10,421 nucleotides of DNA, taken from positions 1 to 10,421 of the forward strand of contig JAIRWJ010000084.1 of the NCBI GenBank assembly GCA_031269065.1, read 5' to 3'. Below the pieces are notes generated by a model. The model saw only the letters and a list, made by a program, of their open reading frames with translations. It had not been told where the DNA came from and made no database searches. The position numbers and the translations under genes were made by a program. The DNA comes from Rickettsiales bacterium (GTDB lineage: Bacteria > Pseudomonadota > Alphaproteobacteria > Rickettsiales > UBA1997). This document shows positions 1 to 5,780 of this stretch, one piece after another (positions within the stretch are counted from its first letter, which is position 1; the number at the start of each line of letters is the position of its first letter).

Positions 1-107
1 TGAATTCTACTGGGGATTCAAACTGGTATGCTAGTACATACGGAAGGTTATCAATCTCTAGTTTCGTAGATGGTCTATTCTCGGTGAACATCAAAATGTT
101 GACTTGA
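1..107 (+). CDS. possible C-terminal end of an upstream gene (partial)
   Basis: One + strand frame is open from the left edge (first full codon at base 3) to a TGA at 105-107. It would encode a 34-residue tail rich in Ser, Tyr, Trp and Gly (it includes NWYASTYGRL and ends in NIKMLT). I do not recognise it. The length is short enough to be open by chance, and a - strand frame starting with ATG at 116-118 is also open to the left edge. Only one of the two can be a normal gene, and the sequence to the left would decide. No function is proposed. Confidence 0.25.
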   Translation, partial: NSTGDSNWYASTYGRLSISSFVDGLFSVNIKMLT

Positions 108-134
108 AAATAAAACATAATTCTACACACTATA

Positions 135-143
135 TGCTATAGG
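135..143 (+). promoter_or_regulatory. weak promoter candidate for ruvA-murL
   Basis: TGCTATAGG at 135-143 resembles an extended -10 element (TG-N-TATAAT, four of six core matches). It would start transcription about 20 bases before the ruvA ATG. No good -35 lies at the matching distance. A TTGACT at 99-104 is a fair -35, but only poor -10 sequences lie 16-18 bases after it. Either element could drive the two-gene unit. This is pattern matching only. Confidence 0.25.
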
Positions 144-171
144 TCAATCAAACTAGGACTCTAGCTAGTAA

Positions 172-792
172 ATGATAGGAAAGCTTGTCGGTCTGTTGGA
201 TTCGATTCAGGATGGATCTCTGATTCTAAATGTGGGTGGTATTGGCTTCAGAGTCTACTGCTCTAGCAGGACCCTTGGCAATATGCCGAGTGTAGGTGAA
301 AAAATATCTCTTTTCATAGAAACTGTGGTCAAAGAGGACTCTCTGACCCTGTTTGGTTTTTTGAGTCAGAACGAGCAAGTGTGTTTCAATGTCCTCTGTA
401 GAGTTAATGGGGTTGGTAACAGGGTTGCGATAAAAATAATGGGTACAGCTAGCGTTGACGAAATAGTATGGGCAATCATTAGGAATAACAGAGATATTTT
501 TCGTGAAACACCTGGCATTGGTCCCAAACTGGCGGCCCGCATTATAGCGGAACTGCAGAACTGTCAAGCGCTAAAGGATATTTGTCCCAGTGGGCCTGGT
601 CAAATGGAAAGTATGACAAATCCAACTAGTTCTGATGTTATACTTATCAGAGATGCAACCAATGCTCTGGAGGGGCTAGGTTACCAGAGAACTCAGGCCA
701 ACGGCGTAGTTACGGCCATGGTGAACCAAAATCCTGGTCTGACCCTAGAGAGTGTCATAACCGAATCGCTGAGAAAAATTAATAATTTCTGA
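172..792 (+). CDS. ruvA: Holliday junction branch migration protein RuvA
   Basis: RuvA forms a tetramer that binds four-way Holliday junctions and holds them for the RuvB motor during recombination repair in the cytoplasm. The 206 residues match the usual family length of about 200. The N-terminal OB-fold spans about 1-63, starting with the typical MIGKLVG. The acidic pin pair is present as Glu55-Asp56 just before LTLFGF. Two helix-hairpin-helix motifs follow, VNGVGNRVAIKIM (78-90) and TPGIGPKLAARIIAEL (113-128). A variable linker (about 130-152) leads to the C-terminal RuvB-binding domain (about 153-206, with NALEGLGY at 164-171). The start is the only sensible one for the OB-fold, although no clear Shine-Dalgarno sequence precedes it. 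murL follows after 5 bases. Neither ruvC nor ruvB is adjacent, so the ruv genes are dispersed here. Identification is secure. Confidence 0.97.
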   Translation: MIGKLVGLLDSIQDGSLILNVGGIGFRVYCSSRTLGNMPSVGEKISLFIETVVKEDSLTLFGFLSQNEQVCFNVLCRVNGVGNRVAIKIMGTASVDEIVWAIIRNNRDIFRETPGIGPKLAARIIAELQNCQALKDICPSGPGQMESMTNPTSSDVILIRDATNALEGLGYQRTQANGVVTAMVNQNPGLTLESVITESLRKINNF

Positions 793-797
793 TATGT

Positions 798-2144
798 ATG
801 GAACGACACAGAAAATTTATATTCGATTCCTACAGCTTTGACCCAAATAGTAAAATTTTGAGTCTTCGATACTTCCAGGATGACGAACTGTTTTTTTTAG
901 AAGCTATTGAGTTCCCGTCAGGCAAACATCTGGATGGAGATGAACTGGAGGTTTTGGATGGTATATTTAGATATCTACATCTAGCAGCTGGAATCAGCTA
1001 CTATAAGCTATTTATCTCGAGGGAGATAGAGGTTCGAACAACAAAGCTGAGCGAAGAACAGGCTGAATTCTTTAATAATTTCTATAGAAATGGCCTGGGT
1101 GAATTTAGTTATAAAAATAACATAATAGACCTGAGCGAAAGGATAAATTTTCCTCATTCCAGCAGAACCGAAAAAAATAGTAGACTAGACTTTAACCTGG
1201 AAAAGCGAACGGCTATAGCCATTGGAGGCGGGAAGGATTCGCTGGTAACTCTGGAAATAGCTAGAAAACACATGGATAATTTGCTACTATGTTCTGTTGG
1301 AAAAGCAAAGCCCATAGTGGATCTTATGAAAATGACTGGCCTCGAGTATTTCAATGTGAATAGAAGCATTTCCAGTAACCTATTGGACCTAAACAAAAGG
1401 CTTGACGAAATAGGAGGCTATAATGGACATGTACCCATAAGTGGTATTATTGCCTTCATACTGCTAGCTGCTAGCATCATACAGGGCTTCGATAGAATTC
1501 TTATGTCCAACGAGAGATCGGCTAACATTGGGAACTTGAATTTCAATGGAGTTACGATTAACCATCAATGGAGTAAATCCTTTGAGTTTGAGAAAAGCAT
1601 TAACTCCTTCATAAAAAAACATATACTCAGTGGATTCGAGTATCTTTCATTTCTCCGACCACTCTCGGAAATCCATATAGCAAAGCTGTTTGCAAATTTT
1701 AGACAATATCACAGCGTTTTTGCCAGTTGTAACGGTAATTTCAAAATAGAAAATAAAACGGGGCGCTGGTGCTGCCATTGCCCAAAATGTAGATTTGTGT
1801 TCCTGATGCTAGCTGTTTATTTGAATAAAAATGATATGATAGAGATATTTGGAATGGACCTACTGGATGATGAAACTCAGCTAGATGGGTTTCTAGAGCT
1901 ATGCGGAGTTCATGGCCATAAGCCCTTCGAATGTGTTGGAGAAATAGAGGAGAGTATATATGCTATCTCAAATCTGAATAAGAGTTTCAAAGACGACTAT
2001 ATAGTCAAAAAATTACATTCTGTTCTCCCTCCGGTCAATTCCCAGGAACTGGAGAGAAGGTTATTTACCCTATCCCGGGAACATCTTTTGGGCCAAGAAT
2101 TGGAAACTATTCTTAATTCCGTTTTGGGTCTGCCTATTATTTAA
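798..2144 (+). CDS. murL: UDP-MurNAc-L-Ala-L-Glu epimerase MurL
   Basis: MurL, characterised in Xanthomonas oryzae, inverts the terminal L-Glu of UDP-MurNAc-L-Ala-L-Glu to D-Glu. With an L-Glu-adding ligase (MurD2) it replaces the usual MurI racemase plus MurD route of peptidoglycan synthesis in the cytoplasm. I recognise the family from its conserved blocks: HLAAGISYYK (61-70), FYRNGLGEF (95-103), the PP-loop-like AIGGGKDSLV (141-150), NGHVPIS (209-215), SNERSANIGN (237-246), NHQWSKSFEFE (255-265), RPLSEIHIA (287-295), the cysteine cluster CCHCPKC (325-331, possibly a metal site), FGMDLLDD (351-358) and KPFECVGE (375-382). The 448 residues fit the family length. The gene starts 5 bases after ruvA ends, which suggests cotranscription, although there is no obvious ribosome binding site. 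The family call is strong; the activity in this organism is inferred. Confidence 0.9.
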   Translation: MERHRKFIFDSYSFDPNSKILSLRYFQDDELFFLEAIEFPSGKHLDGDELEVLDGIFRYLHLAAGISYYKLFISREIEVRTTKLSEEQAEFFNNFYRNGLGEFSYKNNIIDLSERINFPHSSRTEKNSRLDFNLEKRTAIAIGGGKDSLVTLEIARKHMDNLLLCSVGKAKPIVDLMKMTGLEYFNVNRSISSNLLDLNKRLDEIGGYNGHVPISGIIAFILLAASIIQGFDRILMSNERSANIGNLNFNGVTINHQWSKSFEFEKSINSFIKKHILSGFEYLSFLRPLSEIHIAKLFANFRQYHSVFASCNGNFKIENKTGRWCCHCPKCRFVFLMLAVYLNKNDMIEIFGMDLLDDETQLDGFLELCGVHGHKPFECVGEIEESIYAISNLNKSFKDDYIVKKLHSVLPPVNSQELERRLFTLSREHLLGQELETILNSVLGLPII

Positions 2145-2190
2145 ATTCTTAGCCGATGATTTGGTCAGGTTCTGAGCGTAGCCTAGCTTT

Positions 2191-2847
2191 CTATTTTGAC
2201 TTCAGAATGCTAACCCTTTCTCTGCGGTTACCGCTAAAAATATAGGTTCCTGCCACCAGGATATCGGCTCCCGCATCCTTCGCCAGTCTAGAGGTCTCCT
2301 GGTTGATTCCGCCATCAACCTCAAGGTCTATTTTTCTTCCACTGGCATCTATCATCTTTCTTATATTTTCAATTTTTTTGAGTTGTGAGTAGATGAATTT
2401 CTGCCCTCCAAACCCTGGGTTAACTGTTAGGACTACCACCATATCTATCTTGTCTAGAATGTAACAGAGAACATCTTCGCTGGTGGTTGGCACCAGAGCT
2501 ATTCCAGCCTTTTTGCCGAGCAGCCTTATGTTCTCCAGAGTCCTATCCACATGGATCAGATTCTCATAGTGAACAGATATTATATCACTTCCGGCATCAG
2601 CAAACTCCTTTAGATATCTATCAGGCCCATCTATCATCAGATGAGTGTCGAATTCTAGACTGGTGCGCTTTCGGAGATCCTCTATTAGCTTCGAACCGAA
2701 GGTTATATTAGGCACAAAATTTCCGTCCATCACGTCAAGGTGCAGCAAATCGATGCCAGCACCAATAAGACTATCCACCTCTTCCCCTATTTTAGAAAAA
2801 TCCGCCGGCATAATCGACGGCGCCACCCTCACGTTCCTATTTAACAT
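2191..2847 (-). CDS. rpe: ribulose-phosphate 3-epimerase
   Basis: Rpe interconverts D-ribulose 5-phosphate and D-xylulose 5-phosphate in the pentose phosphate pathway, using a metal-dependent TIM barrel. Numbering from the start chosen here (218 residues), the motifs are APSIMPADF (9-17), LHLDVMDGNFVPN (35-47, metal ligands His36 and Asp38), DTHLMI (67-72, ligand His69), VNPGFGGQKF (142-151) and EVDGGIN (176-182, ligand and acid-base Asp178). Leu140 sits where many homologues have a Met beside the active site. I prefer ATG at 2845-2847: a GGA lies 6 bases upstream and homologues begin about ten residues before APS. A start at 2862 (five more residues) is the alternative and has no Shine-Dalgarno. 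The gene converges with murL, leaving 46 bases between the stops, and stands alone. Confidence 0.96.
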   Translation of the reverse strand: MLNRNVRVAPSIMPADFSKIGEEVDSLIGAGIDLLHLDVMDGNFVPNITFGSKLIEDLRKRTSLEFDTHLMIDGPDRYLKEFADAGSDIISVHYENLIHVDRTLENIRLLGKKAGIALVPTTSEDVLCYILDKIDMVVVLTVNPGFGGQKFIYSQLKKIENIRKMIDASGRKIDLEVDGGINQETSRLAKDAGADILVAGTYIFSGNRRERVSILKSK

Positions 2848-2878
2848 AAAGTTTCCAACCATTACTACTTACTAGTTA

Positions 2879-2906
2879 ACTATAAACTTCCGCAAATAAA
2901 GAGCAA
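2879..2906 (-). promoter_or_regulatory. promoter candidate for rpe
   Basis: Read on the - strand, TTGCTC (2906-2901) and TATAGT (2884-2879) are separated by 16 bases. TATAGT matches the -10 consensus at five of six positions, while the -35 is weak. Transcription would begin near 2872. That leaves about 25 bases before the ATG at 2847 but only about 10 before the ATG at 2862, which supports the shorter rpe. Confidence 0.4.
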
Positions 2907-3088
2907 TAGTTCTGAAGATGAGGCTGGGTAATAGGTACCTTTCTATATTGAATAGAGAGAGAAAATACAAAGGGAGAATCGATGTGCCGAGCGATAGCGA
3001 GCTAATGTAGGACATTTCAAGGGGCATAACAGCTAAAAAGGTATAAATTTCATGGGGTGGTGTTCTACATAGTTTTAAATTTCATCTG

Positions 3089-3199
3089 ATGGAAAAAATA
3101 AAAAAATGGCAACTTGTGGGAAAACTCCAGATATTTGCCAGTTATTTGACAACAGAAGAATTAATTGTACTGTGTTCGGCATACATATTTATTCTTTAG
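3089..3199 (+). CDS. possible 36-residue peptide upstream of folC
   Basis: An ATG at 3089 opens a 36-codon frame ending in TAG at 3197-3199, 12 bases before folC and in the same frame as folC. The peptide has a basic N terminus (MEKIKKWQLVGK) and a hydrophobic end (LIVLCSAYIFIL), the layout of a very small membrane peptide. There is no Shine-Dalgarno sequence, and the folC promoter candidate lies inside it, which argues against translation from a folC transcript. The same frame also raises the possibility of a former N-terminal extension of folC cut off by the TAG. Chance remains the simplest explanation. Confidence 0.2.
   Translation: MEKIKKWQLVGKLQIFASYLTTEELIVLCSAYIFIL
3146..3173 (+). promoter_or_regulatory. 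promoter candidate for folC
   Basis: A perfect -35 hexamer TTGACA (3146-3151) is followed after 16 bases by TACTGT (3168-3173), a weak -10 matching three of six positions. Transcription would start near 3180, giving a leader of about 30 bases before the folC ATG. The -10 is poor, so confidence is low. Confidence 0.3.
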
Positions 3200-3211
3200 T
3201 GTTTCCTGCAG

Positions 3212-4501
3212 ATGAAGCTACCAGAGTGGCCTTTGCCTAAAACTATGAACAGAATCTATCTAGGTTTAGAAAGAATTCGTGAGCTGTTAAATAAATTAGG
3301 TAATCCTGAAAAACAGCTTTCCCCAGTTTTCCACATTGCGGGTACTAACGGAAAAGGCTCCGTCAGCGCCTTTCTTAAGTATATTCTGGAGGACAGAGGT
3401 TATCGGATCCATAGAAACACCTCTCCCCATCTAGTAAGATTTAATGAAAGGATAGAGATAGGGGGAAAAGAGATAGAAGATGACTATTACAGAGAATTAG
3501 CCGATGAATGCAAATACACTATGGAAAAAAATAGTCTAGATGCCAGCTATTTTGAAATAGTGGTAGCTATAGCTATCATGGCCTTTGCTAGAAACGAAAG
3601 TGATGCTACCATTATAGAGGTTGGGATGGGGGGCAGGCTAGATGCAACTAATGTTCTAGAAAATCCCCTAGTATCTATAGTGACACCGATTTCGCTGGAC
3701 CATATCGAATCCCTTGGTAATACGGTGGAGAAAATAGCACTGGAGAAAATAGGTATAGCTAAAGAAAATAGACCGGTTATCATATCAGAGCAGCCAGAGA
3801 GTGTTGTCAGAGTGATGGAGGAAAAGTTAGTGCCCTTGGGCTGTCCCAGCTATGTTGCCAGAAGGGATTGGAACTGTAAAAAATTTGACGGTTTCTGTGA
3901 ATTCGAAGGTTTTGGAAAAAAAATTAAAATGCCTCTACCTGCTCTGGAGGGAAATCATCAGGTCACCAATGCTGGAACGGCGGTGGCCGCTCTCCTGTGT
4001 CAGGACAGAATAGCTGTAGACGAATCTAATATTTCCGAAGGTCTTAGGAAAGTTTCCTGGAGAGCGAGACTCCAGAATCTGGCCGGTACGAGACTGCATG
4101 ACTATGTTGGAAAAGACTCAGAGCTATATCTAGATAGTGGTCACAATGAAGGCTGTGCACGTGTTCTGAAGGATTGGCTGGAAGACAGGGATGGGGTAGA
4201 AAAAAGAGACAATATACTGATAATATGTATGCTTAAAAGAAAGAACACAAGAGCATTTATAGAGGTAATAGGAAAGCTATTTTCCACGAGAATAGTGGTC
4301 TCAAACGACAACGAGATTTACAAGGAGGCCAAAGAATTTGTAGAAGAGTTCAATGACCTTGGGCTAGGTGTCCAGGGAACCTGCGACAACGCAGAGGATG
4401 CCCTGAAAATAGCCGGAACCCTGAGAGCCGAGAGAAAGAAGAGGATTCTGATGTGTGGTTCTCTCTATTTCTGTGGTGAGGTTTTGGCTCTGGTAGAATA
4501 A
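3212..4501 (+). CDS. folC: folylpolyglutamate synthase / dihydrofolate synthase
   Basis: FolC is an ATP-dependent Mur-ligase-type enzyme that joins L-Glu to dihydropteroate and then extends the gamma-glutamyl tail of reduced folates in the cytoplasm. The 429 residues fit the family. Motifs in order are the start LPEWPLPKTM (3-12), the P-loop HIAGTNGKGSV (41-51), TSPHLVRFNERI (70-81, folate and Mg region), YFEIVVAIAIMAF (113-125), the Mg-binding EVGMGGRLDATN (136-147), TPISLDHIESLG (158-169), WRARLQ (283-288), LDSGHNEG (307-314) and the C-terminal MCGSLYFCGEVL (414-425). The DSGHN sequence replaces the more common DGAHN at the domain junction, a mild variant. The ATG at 3212 gives a natural N terminus but lacks a clear ribosome binding site. 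accD, a frequent upstream partner, is not present. A dual role is usual in bacteria; which activities this copy has is not visible. Confidence 0.95.
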   Translation: MKLPEWPLPKTMNRIYLGLERIRELLNKLGNPEKQLSPVFHIAGTNGKGSVSAFLKYILEDRGYRIHRNTSPHLVRFNERIEIGGKEIEDDYYRELADECKYTMEKNSLDASYFEIVVAIAIMAFARNESDATIIEVGMGGRLDATNVLENPLVSIVTPISLDHIESLGNTVEKIALEKIGIAKENRPVIISEQPESVVRVMEEKLVPLGCPSYVARRDWNCKKFDGFCEFEGFGKKIKMPLPALEGNHQVTNAGTAVAALLCQDRIAVDESNISEGLRKVSWRARLQNLAGTRLHDYVGKDSELYLDSGHNEGCARVLKDWLEDRDGVEKRDNILIICMLKRKNTRAFIEVIGKLFSTRIVVSNDNEIYKEAKEFVEEFNDLGLGVQGTCDNAEDALKIAGTLRAERKKRILMCGSLYFCGEVLALVE

Positions 4502-4503
4502 AC

Positions 4504-4710
4504 TTATTTTCCTCCATCCTGCCAGTCATTTACCTCTGGTATTCCTATGCTGTTTTTGGGTTTTCTTGGAATATTATTCTGAATTCATCCAATAGTACCA
4601 TCATCTCTAGTCAAAAGACTGCCAGAACTAATATTACAATGAATAAGTCCATAATTTCCGAGGACAGCCACAACATCCCGAACATTTTTTAGAACTTCCC
4701 CGATGAAAAA
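4504..4710 (-). pseudogene. possible remnant of a kinase-like gene
   Basis: Between folC and fabI the - strand has one frame open from 4710 down to a TAA at 4504-4506, broken only by a TGA at 4585-4587. The part before the TGA includes GLIHCNISSGSLL followed by TRDDGTIG. This resembles the catalytic loop of protein-kinase-fold enzymes (hydrophobic-H-x-D-hydrophobic-x3-N-hydrophobic2 followed by DGxI). The catalytic Asp would be Asn and the metal-binding Asn would be Ser, each one base from the canonical residue. No DFG follows; the frame reads IQNN after the stop. There is no start codon or full domain, so this would be a decayed fragment. The resemblance covers only about 25 residues and could be chance. 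Confidence 0.22.
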
Positions 4711-4728
4711 TTATTAAGCTGATCCCGC

Positions 4729-4757
4729 TTGACAAAATTAACAAGCCAGGCATAAAT
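4729..4757 (+). promoter_or_regulatory. promoter candidate for fabI
   Basis: A perfect -35 TTGACA (4729-4734) is followed by CATAAA (4751-4756, spacer 16) or, shifted by one, ATAAAT (spacer 17). Transcription would begin near 4763, giving a leader of about 27 bases before the fabI ATG. This is the best-looking promoter in the window and implies that fabI is transcribed independently of folC, which ends nearly 290 bases upstream. Confidence 0.5.
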
Positions 4758-4789
4758 ACTCAGAGTTTTTAGTTTTTGTATTCTTAATT

Positions 4790-5563
4790 ATGACGGATCC
4801 TATGTTACTGAAAGGGAAGAAAGGGCTTATAATTGGTCTTTCTAACGATATTGGTATCGCCTGGGGGATAACTAAGCAGTGTTTTGCTAATGGAGCTGAG
4901 CTCTGTATCATGTACCAGAATGAAGCCATGCAGAAGAGAGCACTACCCCTGGCGGAAAAAGTTGGCTGTAATTTTGTTGTACAATGTGATTTCCAAAACA
5001 AAGAGGAGGTTTCCAACCTAGTTGAGGAAATAAAGAAAAGATGGGGCAAGTTAGACTTTGTTGTCCACTCCATAGCATTTGCTCCTAAAGATGATCTACG
5101 GGGTGACTACAACAAAATAACCGAATCTGGCTTTGGGATGGCTATGAACATAAGCGTCTACTCGTTTATAAAATTTACCTCAGATCTTGTCCCTCTCATG
5201 AAAGATGGCGGCTCGGTGCTAACATTGACCTACTACGGCGGAGAAAAGGTAATAAAAAATTATAGACTCATGGGGACCTGCAAGGCAGCATTGGATTCCA
5301 GCGTTCGGGAGCTGGCCGCCGACCTTGGTCCAAATAACATTCGAGTCAATGCCATATCTGCCGGTCCCATAAGAACTTTAGCCTCCTCAGGTATAGCAGA
5401 ATTCACAGATCTGCTTAAAGCCTTTGAGAGTAGGGCTCCTCTTGGTAGAACTTGCACTATTTATGAAGTCGGCAACAGTGCTGTCTACCTGCTGAGTGAC
5501 ATGGCCTCGGCGGTCACAGGAGAGATTCACCATGCGGACTGCGGCTATCACGCTATAGGGTAA
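4790..5563 (+). CDS. fabI: enoyl-[acyl-carrier-protein] reductase (NADH) FabI
   Basis: FabI reduces trans-2-enoyl-ACP to acyl-ACP, the last step of each type II fatty acid elongation cycle in the cytoplasm. It is a short-chain dehydrogenase-fold protein. The 257 residues fit the family (about 260). Visible motifs are the nucleotide-binding stretch GLSNDIGIAWGI (16-27), CDFQNKEEV (66-74), the conserved VHSIAFAPKDDLRGDY (92-107), LTLTYYGG (144-151), the catalytic Tyr158 and Lys165 in YRLMGTCK, a further active-site Tyr at 148, SAGPIRT (190-196), and the end AVTGEIHHADCGY (241-253). Ala96 occupies the position of E. coli Gly93 next to the inhibitor pocket, as in several other FabI proteins. ATG at 4802 is an alternative start that would remove four residues. 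No strong ribosome binding site is seen. It points toward the giant reverse-strand gene. Confidence 0.96.
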   Translation: MTDPMLLKGKKGLIIGLSNDIGIAWGITKQCFANGAELCIMYQNEAMQKRALPLAEKVGCNFVVQCDFQNKEEVSNLVEEIKKRWGKLDFVVHSIAFAPKDDLRGDYNKITESGFGMAMNISVYSFIKFTSDLVPLMKDGGSVLTLTYYGGEKVIKNYRLMGTCKAALDSSVRELAADLGPNNIRVNAISAGPIRTLASSGIAEFTDLLKAFESRAPLGRTCTIYEVGNSAVYLLSDMASAVTGEIHHADCGYHAIG

Positions 5564-5599
5564 AGCCTCCAGCAACAATTTTTCTACCTAGGAGAAGTC

Positions 5600-5665
5600 C
5601 CTGGGTTTAGCAGCAGGCTCTGTCCTGGGATGGAGCCTGCCCTGTCCGGGTCTTGGGCCTTTTCA
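5600..5665. terminator. GC-rich hairpin region between fabI and the giant gene
   Basis: The arms GCAGGCTC (5613-5620) and GAGCCTGC (5633-5640) form a perfect 8-bp stem around a 12-base loop. The sequence CTGTCC-N-GGG or close to it occurs at 5620-5629 and again at 5642-5650. GCCC (5639-5642) can instead pair with GGGC (5655-5658), followed by CTTTTC. The spot is clearly more GC-rich than its surroundings and lies between two convergent gene ends. It could act as a bidirectional, partly T-tailed terminator, but the main stem has no T-run on either side, so a different structural role is possible. Confidence 0.35.
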
Positions 5666-5780
5666 ATTTGTCTCCTGTTTAGTATTTTGGGTTGATGATG
5701 TATTCGGGGCAGCATTGTCGGGTTGTGGCAATGTCAGCTATCTTCTACGAGATCACAAAGCCTTATATTTTTGATCGGAA

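Larger units (their letters stand above)
2863..3211. other. intergenic region between rpe and folC
   Basis: About 350 bases between two divergent genes. It holds the rpe promoter candidate on the left, a TTGACA-type promoter candidate and a short reading frame on the right (separate entries). The middle part (about 2910-3080) shows no convincing gene, tRNA, repeat array or riboswitch. Near 2990-3002 there is a small partly repeated sequence, GAGCGATAGCGAGC, too short to interpret. Confidence 0.6.

Noticed and set aside
2..118. - strand frame from an ATG at 116-118 that is open to the left edge
   Set aside because: It is only 39 codons, overlaps an equally open + strand frame, and has no recognisable motif. 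It cannot be supported without the sequence to the left.
2145..2190. Terminator between the convergent murL and rpe stops
   Set aside because: No stable stem followed by a T-run could be found in these 46 bases on either strand.
2863..3211. tRNA, riboswitch or CRISPR repeats in the rpe-folC gap
   Set aside because: No cloverleaf with a T-loop consensus, no conserved riboswitch core and no regular repeats were visible.
4504..4710. Reading the internal TGA as Trp (recoded genetic code), which would make the kinase-like frame continuous
   Set aside because: ruvA ends properly at a TGA at the normal family length, and reading through it would add an unrelated tail overlapping murL. The other genes use TGG for Trp.
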